A stretch of DNA of 64,000 bases. It comes from Microcaldota archaeon. GTDB lineage: Archaea > Micrarchaeota > Micrarchaeia > Micrarchaeales > Micrarchaeaceae. The stretch covers positions 45,788-109,787 of the forward strand of contig JAJYLX010000004.1 of assembly GCA_021787495.1 (NCBI GenBank), in the 5' to 3' direction. Shown piece after piece: positions 43,317 to 50,905 of this stretch (positions within the stretch are counted from its first letter, which is position 1; every line of letters starts with the position of its first letter). The position numbers and the translations under genes are program-made. The notes under the pieces were generated by a model. It saw only the letters and a list, made by a program, of their open reading frames with translations. It had not been told where the DNA came from and searched no databases.

Positions 43317-44150
43317 ATGGCTGCAACCTCGGACAGGTTTCTGAACGACGGGCTTGGTAGCCTGCGCAGGTACTTCCTCTACGGATTCGTCTCGATGATC
43401 CTGCTCCTCGCGATGACGCTGGTCACGTTCCTCGCCGCCCAGCAGATAGCCTTGCTGGCCGGCGTGGCGCTCAGCGGCCTGTCCATGTCACCGTCCCAGG
43501 AAGGCAGTATCGGCGGCGTCATTCTCCTGATAGCAGGGATTGGCACGGCCGCTGTCGTTCTCGGGACCCTCTGCATATCCTCGCTGGTGTTCGGCCTCAG
43601 GGACATAAGGAGGAGCAAGTTGGGCGCGGCGGCGCACTACGCAGGCGCGTCCCAGTGGATGAAGTGGCTCCTGATATCTGCCGTAGTGCTGTTCTTCATC
43701 GCCGGACTGGTCTATATGGTCGGCATCGTTTCAATGCTGCTCGGCATACTGGCGGCCTCGTTTTCGGCCACCGCATCAAGCTCAGGCGCACAGTTGTACA
43801 TAGAGGCCGCGGCGGCGCTCAATCTCGTGGCGACCGCCCTGATGCTTCTGGCAGGCTACAAGTTATCCAGGGTCTACGCGAAGCTTGCTGTCGATGTCTC
43901 GCAGCGCTGGCTGGCTATAGCCGGGTTCGTGCTGCTGGCCGCGGTAATAGTGTTTGCTGTGGAGAGCGCCGCCGGCGCAGCCGCTGCGTTCTCAAGTCCT
44001 TCCGTATCGCTGCTATCGCAGGGTGCGGCGCAGCAGCCGTCCTCCTCAGGCATGGAGGGCGCGCTGGGCTTCATATGGCCCGCGCTGCTCGCCGTCTCGG
44101 CCTTCCTGGGATGGAGAGCCATAAAGGCCGCTATCGCCGCGCTTGGATGA
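43317..44150 (+). CDS. Multi-span membrane protein, DUF973-like
   Basis: A 277-residue membrane protein with six or so hydrophobic helices (YGFVSMILLLAMTLVTFLAA, GGVILLIAGIGTAAVVLGTL, WLLISAVVLFFIAGLVYMV and so on). The layout and small-residue composition resemble the DUF973 family of Thermoplasmata and Sulfolobales membrane proteins; this is an impression, not a firm match. A TATA-like TCCTTTTATTG lies about 35 bp upstream. No transporter motif is visible. Confidence 0.75.
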   Translation: MAATSDRFLNDGLGSLRRYFLYGFVSMILLLAMTLVTFLAAQQIALLAGVALSGLSMSPSQEGSIGGVILLIAGIGTAAVVLGTLCISSLVFGLRDIRRSKLGAAAHYAGASQWMKWLLISAVVLFFIAGLVYMVGIVSMLLGILAASFSATASSSGAQLYIEAAAALNLVATALMLLAGYKLSRVYAKLAVDVSQRWLAIAGFVLLAAVIVFAVESAAGAAAAFSSPSVSLLSQGAAQQPSSSGMEGALGFIWPALLAVSAFLGWRAIKAAIAALG

Positions 44151-44182
44151 CCACTACTGCAGGACCATAGGCCGCGCCCGGT

Positions 44183-45922
44183 TCAGGGTGCGCCGCCGGT
44201 GAAGCTCGGCAGCGGGTTGCCGTTGTTCTTCTTGCCGTTGTTGTGGTTCGCCGAGTAGTCGTTCACCGTCCCGTTGAGCGGCCACCAGCCGACGAGCCTA
44301 GCCCTAAGGTAGCCGGGAACCTGGCCGTTTATGCCCTGCGCGTAGATGGCCGCTATGTCGGACGGATTCAGCGCGTAGTCATAGAGCTGCACGTTGGACA
44401 TGTAGCCATTGAACATGCTGGCGTGGTTGTCATAGATACCGATGTATAGCGGCAAGCTGACGTTCGTGATGAATCCAGATGGAGTTATCGGCATGCTGTA
44501 GGTCTTGACGCCGTTGACGTACGCCGTCAGGTTCGTGTAGTTGGCGACGAGCGCAACCTGGTTCCAACCTGTGTAGTTTATCGGCTGATATAACGACGTC
44601 GGGTAGCCCATATGGTCCGTGAACCTCATCTCCATCATGTCCGCCTCGTCCAGGAACTCTGCGGCATAGAAGTCAGCGTCGAAGTCATTCCTGAAGCCGA
44701 AGTAGAACATCTCATTCTGGGACAGCGCGTCGATCGGCATGAACCACCCGCTTATCGTGACGTTGCCGCCGGCTATCAGCGCGCTCTCGTTAGGCACCTC
44801 TATGCCCTCATATCTGGATGAGTTGAAGAGCGCCACAGTTCCGGCGGGTTTCTGCTGCGCCGTGGGCGGCGGCGCCTGCACCTGCTCCTGCTGCGAGCCG
44901 CTTATGGTGGATTGGCTGGTCGTCACCGGTCCGGGCAGCGAAGTGACCGCATTATCGTTTGCTGAGCCGCTGACGGACGTCGCATTGAGCGACAGAAGCA
45001 TGGACATGCCCTGCTGCGAGGACGATGACATGTTCAGCTGCGCGGTGACGTTGAGCGGCAGGTAGTACTGCTCGGAAAGGCACATCGATATCGTGTAATT
45101 GTATGTCGCGTTCTGACTGAGCAGGCTGCTCGCCAATGGGATCGAGCCCAGCGAGTTACTCTCTTTGGAGAGCGACTGCGGGTTTATCGTCCCATTCAGC
45201 GATACGGGCACGCAGCTCTGCCCGGAGTGTGAGACAGCACTACGGACGCGCACCGGGACGCCATTCATGAGCGCTGCGAGGGTGCTGAGCTGCGAGGCGT
45301 TGAGAGGTGCGTTGCTCGAAGAGGCCGCCTCCTTCTGGCAGGTGAAACTGAGCGTGGCGTGCAATCCGATGGTGTTATTCTCGCCCATGGGAATCTCCTT
45401 TGGGCTGGTGGCGCACATGTATGAGGTGCTGTTCGCGAGCCTGATATAGACGAGCGAGAAGTTGCTGAGCAGCGGCACATCCGACACGTCGAGCGAGACC
45501 CTGCTGTCCTTCTGGTACTTCTGGTATTTCACGGCCAGCGGCATGGTGAACCTGACGTTTCCGAGCCCGCTGCCTACAGCCATTGTCGCCACGCCTGCGT
45601 ACGTGACGTTCAGCTCCTGCGTTGAATTGACGCCCCTTGCTATTATCCCGAGCGCCTTCGCGAACGTCCTGTTGCTCTGTGGCGCGAGCAACGCGTCGAG
45701 ATGCCCTGAGGTGGCTGGAGAAATGGCACCAAGCATGGCGCCGCCAATCTGCAAAACCCCTGAAAGCAGCAGGACCGCCACGACCGCCACGACCGCGACC
45801 GCTGCTATCGTTATTATCCACAAATTCGATTTCGGCTTCACTGCCTGCGCTGCCCGGCCTGGCGATTGCTTTGCGCCCTGATCGTCAGCTTTCTGCGCGC
45901 CTGAGACCGGTATTGTATCCAT
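44183..45922 (-). CDS. LamG-domain surface protein with N-terminal membrane anchor
   Basis: A 579-residue type II membrane protein. After a polar 32-residue cytoplasmic start comes one transmembrane helix (LWIITIAAVAVVAVVAVLLL), then a Ser/Asn-rich domain with four or more Cys, a Gln/Pro linker (QQEQVQAPPPTAQQKPAG) and a C-terminal LamG/concanavalin-like jellyroll from about residue 365 (VTISGWFMPIDAL, LTAYVNGVKTYS, GYMSNVQLYDYALNPSDIAAIYAQ). It is probably an adhesin or carbohydrate-binding protein. A related truncated copy lies at 13449-13847. The promoter carries an inverted repeat. Confidence 0.85.
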   Translation of the reverse strand: MDTIPVSGAQKADDQGAKQSPGRAAQAVKPKSNLWIITIAAVAVVAVVAVLLLSGVLQIGGAMLGAISPATSGHLDALLAPQSNRTFAKALGIIARGVNSTQELNVTYAGVATMAVGSGLGNVRFTMPLAVKYQKYQKDSRVSLDVSDVPLLSNFSLVYIRLANSTSYMCATSPKEIPMGENNTIGLHATLSFTCQKEAASSSNAPLNASQLSTLAALMNGVPVRVRSAVSHSGQSCVPVSLNGTINPQSLSKESNSLGSIPLASSLLSQNATYNYTISMCLSEQYYLPLNVTAQLNMSSSSQQGMSMLLSLNATSVSGSANDNAVTSLPGPVTTSQSTISGSQQEQVQAPPPTAQQKPAGTVALFNSSRYEGIEVPNESALIAGGNVTISGWFMPIDALSQNEMFYFGFRNDFDADFYAAEFLDEADMMEMRFTDHMGYPTSLYQPINYTGWNQVALVANYTNLTAYVNGVKTYSMPITPSGFITNVSLPLYIGIYDNHASMFNGYMSNVQLYDYALNPSDIAAIYAQGINGQVPGYLRARLVGWWPLNGTVNDYSANHNNGKKNNGNPLPSFTGGAP

Positions 45923-45939
45923 GCAATCACTCAGGCTCT

Positions 45940-45968
45940 TGCAACAAATGCTTAAATACCTTGTTGCA
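45940..45968 (-). promoter_or_regulatory. Inverted repeat around the TATA box of the LamG gene
   Basis: TGCAACAA (45940-45947) and TTGTTGCA (45961-45968) are perfect inverted 8-mers flanking the TATA element (GGTATTTAAGC on the minus strand). The ATG is at 45922. This symmetry around TATA suggests repressor control of the surface protein. Confidence 0.5.
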
Positions 45969-45984
45969 CCCCTATAGCTTTCCG

Positions 45985-46549
45985 TGAAAGTTCCACAACT
46001 ATTTCTGCACGGAAAGCAGTGCCTCTATGGGCGCCATCATTGCAATACTCTTGACCTCGTCGCATGTCATCCTGTCGGTGAAACGGCCGATGGCATGCCC
46101 TATCTGTCTGATACCCACGAAGTTGCGGTTGTTCAGCAATTTGTTCCGCAAGTGGTTGTGTATGTACTCCTTTGGATTGAGTTCCGGCAAGTACGGAGGC
46201 ATGGACAATAACCTCATATTCTCCTTCTTACTGAAGAATCTGTCGACATGCCCGTCATGATGCACGGCGCTGTTGTCCGAGACGCTCCTTTCCCCATCTC
46301 ATCTGTGAATCCAATCGTAAATCGTGGATTCCTCCATGCAACTATGTCAGCAACGGTCTTGACATCCCTGCCGCGACTCACTGCATATAGAGCTTCATAC
46401 CTTATCTTTTCCCTTGCATCCTTGCAGTTCTTGTACAGGTCGCCGAGAACGTTTGAGTCGCCTTCCAACATGGTCTCGATTTTTTGTTGGATGCGAAGGA
46501 CTAACAACTTTTGCACCGAAAAAAGATTAACGAAAGTTGTGTCATTTCA
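45985..46549 (-). mobile_element. Decayed IS630-family insertion sequence
   Basis: The ends are imperfect inverted repeats: TGAAAGTTCCACAACT at 45985-46000 and, on the other strand, TGAAATGACACAACT at 46535-46549. Inside are two fragments of an IS630/Tc1-type transposase in different frames. At 565 bp it is about half the size of an intact element, so a central part has been lost. It ends 35 bp before the aspS start, leaving that gene's TATA box (CTATAATTAA, about 46557-46566) intact. Confidence 0.75.
45999..46516 (-). pseudogene. IS630-type transposase fragments
   Basis: The upstream fragment (46214-46516, GTG start) carries the HTH region (KIRYEALYAVSRGRDVKTVADIV, shown by its YxV-S-G-DVxTVADIV spacing). 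The downstream fragment (45999-46265, another frame) carries the end of the DDE domain: SDNSAVHHDGHVDRFF supplies the second Asp, and PPYLPELNPKEYIHNHL the catalytic Glu. Most of the first half of the DDE domain is missing and the two parts are out of frame, so no active enzyme is made. Confidence 0.8.
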
Positions 46550-46583
46550 TAGGGATGCTATAATTAATCGTCAAGGTGAACCA

Positions 46584-47873
46584 ATGCTCATGACCCACAG
46601 GGTTTCTGACCTCAGCAAGGCGATGAACGGGGAGGAGGTCACCCTGTGCGGCTGGGTGCACGAGGTCAGGGAGCTAGGGAAGCTCAAGTTCCTGCTCCTC
46701 AGGGATTCCACGGGCATCGTGCAGGTCACGGGGAAGAGGGGAACCACTCCCGACGACGCATACTCTGGCATGTCGCTCCCCAAGGAGAGTGTCATACAGG
46801 TGGTCGGCGCGGTCTCCGAGAACAGGGAGGCAAAAGCGGGCTTCGAGATAGTGCCCAAGAAGATCGTGAACCTCAATCCGCTCTCGGCGAAGATACCGTT
46901 CGAGGTTACCGGGAAGGTCGACGCCGAGCTGGATGTCCGCCTCAACTACCGCTACATAGACCTGCGCAGGCAGGAGAGCGCCGCGGTCTTCAAGATAGAG
47001 TCGACGCTCGCCGACGCGTTCGTCGACGAGTGCGCAAGGAGGGGCTTCACCCACATACGCACGCCCTCCATAGTGGCCGAGACCACAGAGGGAGGGGCCG
47101 ACCTCTTTAGCATCGTGTACTTCGAGCGCGAGGCCTACCTCGCGCAGTCCCCGCAGCTCTACAAGCAGCTCGCCGTGATAGGGGGGCTCGGCGCGGTCTT
47201 CACGATAACGCCGGTGTTCAGGGCCGAGAAGTCCAACACCGTGTACCACATAAACGAGTCGACGCAGATGGATATAGAGATGGCGTTCGCCGATGCGGAC
47301 GACGTCATAGCCGTGCTCTCCGAAATATTCATGTCCATGCTGAAGGCGGTCAAGGCGAAGAACCAGAGGGAGCTCGAAATCCTGAACGCAAAACTCGAAG
47401 TGCCGAAGATGAAGGTCATCACATACACAGAGGCAGTGGACGCGCTCAACAGGTACGGGACGAAGACCGTATTCGGGGAGGATTTCAACAGGGAGCACGA
47501 GAAGGCGATCTGCAAGATATACGGCGACGCCGTCGTAGTGAAGGACTTCCCGTCAGCGGTGCGCGCGTTCTACTCCATGCCGAAGGATGGGGACGAGAGG
47601 CTCTGCAACGGCTTCGACCTCTTCTACAAAGGCCTTGAGATACTGAGCGGTGCGCAGAGAATCCATCTGCCGGACGTGCTCATAAGGTCGCTCAAGGGCA
47701 AGGGCCTGGACCCGAAGAACTTCGAGCCGTACATCAACGCGATGAGGTGCGGCGCCCCGCCGCACGCGGGCTGGAGCATCGGGCTGGAGAGGCTGACGAT
47801 GCAGGTCACCGGCGTGGAGAACATACGCGAGGCGGCGATGTTCCCGAGGGACAGGAAGAGGCTCACGCCGTGA
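46584..47873 (+). CDS. aspS: Aspartyl-tRNA synthetase, archaeal type
   Basis: A class II synthetase of 429 aa. The N-terminal OB fold binds the anticodon (EEVTLCGWVHEVRELGKLKF). Class II motifs: motif 1 around RGFTHIRTPSIV, motif 2 VFTITPVFRAEKSNT, motif 3 GWSIGLERLTM. GFDLFYKGLEILSGAQRIH is typical of the archaeal/eukaryotic AspRS group. The ATG at 46584 follows AAGGTGA and is 113 codons into a longer open frame that reads through the IS remnant. It may be non-discriminating (Asp and Asn) if no AsnRS exists, which this window cannot show. Confidence 0.95.
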   Translation: MLMTHRVSDLSKAMNGEEVTLCGWVHEVRELGKLKFLLLRDSTGIVQVTGKRGTTPDDAYSGMSLPKESVIQVVGAVSENREAKAGFEIVPKKIVNLNPLSAKIPFEVTGKVDAELDVRLNYRYIDLRRQESAAVFKIESTLADAFVDECARRGFTHIRTPSIVAETTEGGADLFSIVYFEREAYLAQSPQLYKQLAVIGGLGAVFTITPVFRAEKSNTVYHINESTQMDIEMAFADADDVIAVLSEIFMSMLKAVKAKNQRELEILNAKLEVPKMKVITYTEAVDALNRYGTKTVFGEDFNREHEKAICKIYGDAVVVKDFPSAVRAFYSMPKDGDERLCNGFDLFYKGLEILSGAQRIHLPDVLIRSLKGKGLDPKNFEPYINAMRCGAPPHAGWSIGLERLTMQVTGVENIREAAMFPRDRKRLTP

Positions 47874-47877
47874 TCGC

Positions 47878-47994
47878 ATGGTCTGCCCGAACTGCAGGAA
47901 CGACGCCATGAGGGCCGTGAGGTCGTGCAGGCAGAAGTGCGCGAACTGCGGCTACGAGATAGATTGCGAGGACTCCGGGATGCCGACGGAGTAA
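47878..47994 (+). CDS. Zinc-ribbon mini-protein (38 aa)
   Basis: A very short ORF directly after aspS (4 bp past its stop): MVCPNCRNDAMRAV then QKCANCGYEIDCED. Two CxxC pairs spaced 16 residues apart form a classic zinc ribbon. Such stand-alone ribbons in archaea often accompany transcription or translation proteins. The coding sequence ends 24 bp before a TATA box for the next gene. Coupling with aspS suggests co-translation; its partner is unknown. Confidence 0.7.
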   Translation: MVCPNCRNDAMRAVRSCRQKCANCGYEIDCEDSGMPTE

Positions 47995-48057
47995 GGCTTA
48001 AAAGCCCAGCAAAAAGCATTTATATCAGGCCGCCCCATCCACCATCGGTGCGACGGC

Positions 48058-48825
48058 ATGGAGAGGCAGCGCGACGCAAGTGCCGCTGATCAGGATGTAG
48101 GAAGGGAGAGCCGCAGCTCGATAAAGGGCATGCTGCGCAGGGCCGCGCTCACGGCGACGTTCCTTGCCGCTTCAGCAGCGCTCACCGCCAGGGCGCAGGA
48201 CATACGCTCGGCCCACATCGAGGACACCTACGCGAACATGTACCTCAGCACTTTCGGGAGCAGGGCAAGCGGCGGGGCTGTCAACCAGGTGGAAGCGGGG
48301 GTCGGCGCGGACGACGGCACGTACGCGTTCATATGGCTCAACTACGACACGAAGTGGGGGGTCACCGAAATCGATTACTCGTACATGCTGAACCGGGGTA
48401 TCTCGAAGGGCGCCTCCGCCGGCGTGGGCGTGCAGGCCTTCACCTTCCCGGGCGGCAAGGTGTACGACCGGGCGGTCTACTGCCTGACCGTGGAGGCCAC
48501 CGGCCCGATCGGCCCCATCAATGGGGATGCCACCGTCTGGCACCTGCTGAACGGCAAGCAGGGCATCAAGGGCAACTTCGTGAATCTGGTCCTCTCGAAG
48601 GACATGGGCCTCGGCGAGGTATTGGGGAACAGGCTCGCGGTCACGCCGTCGCTGAAGGTGGCGGGCGGCAGCGAGTTCCTGGGGTTCGACCAGGGCGTCC
48701 TGTACCTTGCGCCGGGCGTGGGCGTCAGCATCGGCAACGTCACGCTCTCCACAAGGTTCCAGGAGGGCATCGGGCAGGTCAAGGACGAGGTATACGTCGG
48801 CGTCACCGTAGGATTTGACAGATGA
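48058..48825 (+). CDS. Secreted protein with beta-barrel-like pattern
   Basis: A 255-residue exported protein. A signal peptide (MLRRAALTATFLAASAALTARAQ) begins at residue 25 after a polar leader. The mature part is dominated by alternating polar/hydrophobic strands (YAFIWLNYDTKWGVTEIDYS, SAGVGVQAFTFPGG, GVSIGNVTLSTRFQEG) and ends in VYVGVTVGFDR, a layout that recalls bacterial outer-membrane porins. Archaea of this kind do not normally have such proteins, so a secreted beta-sandwich is an alternative. TATA GCATTTATATCAGG (about 48018-48031) lies upstream. Confidence 0.7.
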   Translation: MERQRDASAADQDVGRESRSSIKGMLRRAALTATFLAASAALTARAQDIRSAHIEDTYANMYLSTFGSRASGGAVNQVEAGVGADDGTYAFIWLNYDTKWGVTEIDYSYMLNRGISKGASAGVGVQAFTFPGGKVYDRAVYCLTVEATGPIGPINGDATVWHLLNGKQGIKGNFVNLVLSKDMGLGEVLGNRLAVTPSLKVAGGSEFLGFDQGVLYLAPGVGVSIGNVTLSTRFQEGIGQVKDEVYVGVTVGFDR

Positions 48826-48851
48826 CCCATTGCCCCGGGCCATTCACCGGC

Positions 48852-49250
48852 CTATAATTTCTCGAGGAACTCGTTCTGGAACTTGTTGCCCAGCAGCTCC
48901 ATTGCCTCAGCCTTGGCAACCCACCTGAACTCGTCGTGCGCCCGACCATGGTCAGGCCCCGCGCCGGCGCGCAGCCTGCAGTTGTAGACCAGCAGGCACA
49001 GCGCGACGACGTCGCCGCCAGAGTTTATCCTTATCTTGGCCAGCGTGGCGTCGAACAGGCCGAGCATCTCGACATCCGAGCCGAGCTCCTCCCTGAGCTC
49101 CCTCGAAAGCGCCTCCCCGATTCCCTCGCCCTCCTCGATCCGGCCGCCGGGGAGGTCCCAATACCCGACGTTGGGCGCCTTGCTCACCAGGATTCTCCCA
49201 TCGGCATCCTTTATCAGCGCCTTGACGCCGATGTGGAACTTCTGCTCCAC
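48852..49250 (-). CDS. Nudix hydrolase, GTG start
   Basis: A 132-residue Nudix protein with a complete box: GGRIEEGEGIGEALSRELREELG, matching G-x5-E-x7-RE-x-x-EE (quoted here in two halves of the motif spanning residues 35-57). It hydrolyses a nucleoside diphosphate linked to another moiety; 8-oxo-dGTP or nucleotide-sugar clean-up are typical roles. The GTG start lies 8 bp inside the end of the aIF2-gamma operon context (its stop is at 49258), so it is co-transcribed with translation genes. Confidence 0.9.
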   Translation of the reverse strand: MEQKFHIGVKALIKDADGRILVSKAPNVGYWDLPGGRIEEGEGIGEALSRELREELGSDVEMLGLFDATLAKIRINSGGDVVALCLLVYNCRLRAGAGPDHGRAHDEFRWVAKAEAMELLGNKFQNEFLEKL

Positions 49251-49257
49251 CGTGGCA

Positions 49258-50475
49258 TCACGCCTTCATGGAGGCGTAGCCTGTGAGCCTCCACCTCTTG
49301 TCGATGTTGCGCAGCACCGCGATTTTCATCGCGCTGTCGATGCAGGTCGGCCTGTTCAGCTCTACCTGCAGCGTGTCCTTCTTGGCCTTCTTGATGTAGC
49401 CCACGACGGTCGCTGTGCCGATGCCGAGCAGCAGCGGCTCTCCCTCCTTCATGCCCGACTCCTGCAGGTCGGGGCGGTTGATCTTCGTGTACCTTATTTG
49501 GGCGGACCTGACGGCCGCCGGAAGCTTGCCCACGTGCCCGACGACGTTGCCGACCATGCTGTCGGCCTTGACGAAGCTCGGGTCTATCTCAGTCGACAGC
49601 CCTATCAGGCCGCCGCACGTCGCCTCGTCCATCTCCTCGGTGCCGTTGTTCATGCTCACTATCCTCGTCACTGCGGAGCGGTACGTTTCCTTGTTCTGCT
49701 GCGTTATGCCTATCCCTGGATGGATCTCTATCTCGTCGCCCTTCCTGAACCTGCCCTTGATGATTGCGCCGCCTATCACGCCCCCCACGAGCCCGCTGAC
49801 CTTCGCCCCCGGCTTGTTGACATCGAACGAGCGCACCACGTACATTATGGGATTGGAGGACTCGTCGCGCTTCGGCACCGTGAACTGCGACATGCGCTCG
49901 AGAAGCACGTCGATGTTTATGTTGCGGTTGCTTATGACAGGTATTACCGGGGCGTTCTCTATCACGCTGCCCTTGACGAACTGCTTTATCTGCTCGTAGT
50001 GCTGCACTGCTTTTTCCTTGCCGACTATGTCTATCTTGGTCTGCACTATGATGACGTCCTTTATGTTCAGGAGGTTTATTATCATCAGGTGCTCCCTCGT
50101 CTGCTGCATCGGGCATGGTTCGTTCGCCGCTATGACGAAGAGCACTGCGTCAATTATGCTGGCGCCCGATATGGCTGTGGCCATGAGGGTCTCGTGGCCC
50201 GGTGCGTCGAGGAGCGAGACCCGCATGAGCGGCCCGGCCTCGGAGCCGCAGTTGGGGCACTTCTCTGTCACGGTGTAGGCCTCCGCGCCACGGCAGTTGG
50301 GGCACTTCCTTATTATGGTGTCGGCGTAGCCCAGCTTTATGGTCATGTTGCGCTTTATGCTCTCGCTGTGCCTGTCGGTCCAGACGCCCGTCAACGCCTT
50401 GGTGAGCGTGGTCTTTCCGTGGTCTATGTGCCCGAGCGTCTCGATGTTGAGGGCGCTCTGCTTCATGTCCGTCAT
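49258..50475 (-). CDS. eif2g: Translation initiation factor aIF2 subunit gamma
   Basis: The GTPase subunit of aIF2, which delivers Met-tRNAi to the small subunit. G motifs: LGHIDHGKTTL (P-loop), LDAPGHET (G3) and VQTKIDIV in place of NKxD-type G4. A zinc knuckle (CPNC... CPNC) sits between switch 1 and 2. Domains II and III complete the EF-Tu-like fold. The length is 405 aa. The start overlaps the S6e stop (ATGA). Confidence 0.96.
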   Translation of the reverse strand: MTDMKQSALNIETLGHIDHGKTTLTKALTGVWTDRHSESIKRNMTIKLGYADTIIRKCPNCRGAEAYTVTEKCPNCGSEAGPLMRVSLLDAPGHETLMATAISGASIIDAVLFVIAANEPCPMQQTREHLMIINLLNIKDVIIVQTKIDIVGKEKAVQHYEQIKQFVKGSVIENAPVIPVISNRNINIDVLLERMSQFTVPKRDESSNPIMYVVRSFDVNKPGAKVSGLVGGVIGGAIIKGRFRKGDEIEIHPGIGITQQNKETYRSAVTRIVSMNNGTEEMDEATCGGLIGLSTEIDPSFVKADSMVGNVVGHVGKLPAAVRSAQIRYTKINRPDLQESGMKEGEPLLLGIGTATVVGYIKKAKKDTLQVELNRPTCIDSAMKIAVLRNIDKRWRLTGYASMKA

Positions 50476-50882
50476 TTCTTCTCATCCGCCTTCTCTTCCT
50501 GCTCGGCCTTGCCCCCCTTCTTGGCGTTCGGGAAGACTTCCTCCAAAGGCTTGGAGCCGTACTGCGTTATGACGGCGCTGACCTGCTTGACGTCGCTGGT
50601 TATGACGTTGCCGCGCACCATCATGCGCCTTATCGCGGCGCCGCGCTTCCTGTGCTGCACGCGCATGGTTCTCGTCTTTCCCTGCATGGCGATGCTCTTC
50701 TCTAGCGGGAATCCTGATGAATCGCTGCCCCCGGTTATCTTGAGAGTGTAGCCAGTCAGGCCGAAGGCGCTACCGTCTATCTCGCTCCCTATCTTCCTGT
50801 TGAGCAGCATGGCGGCGCGCTCCTCGTCGAGCTCAACGCTAGCGGTCATCCCGGTTTTCTTGTCTGAATATAGCAGTTTCAT
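50472..50882 (-). CDS. rps6e: 30S ribosomal protein S6e
   Basis: A 136-residue S6e protein. It has the archaeal short form (MKLLYSDKKTGMTASVELDE, then GKTRTMRVQHRKRGAAIRRM-type basic motif) with a Lys/Glu-rich tail and no long eukaryotic C-terminal extension. It precedes aIF2-gamma, the standard archaeal order, and follows cdc48 by 23 bp. Confidence 0.95.
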   Translation of the reverse strand: MKLLYSDKKTGMTASVELDEERAAMLLNRKIGSEIDGSAFGLTGYTLKITGGSDSSGFPLEKSIAMQGKTRTMRVQHRKRGAAIRRMMVRGNVITSDVKQVSAVITQYGSKPLEEVFPNAKKGGKAEQEEKADEKK

Positions 50883-50905
50883 AGAACCACATCAAAGCAT
50901 AATGG

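Noticed and set aside
46248..46583. N-terminal extension of AspRS by 112 codons
   Set aside because: It reads antisense through the IS630 remnant; the AspRS OB fold starts at 46584 after a clear AAGGTGA.
49036..50751. 571-codon plus-strand open frame
   Set aside because: It lies antisense to aIF2-gamma, whose identity is certain, and its translation is His/Tyr/Leu-rich as expected for a shadow frame.
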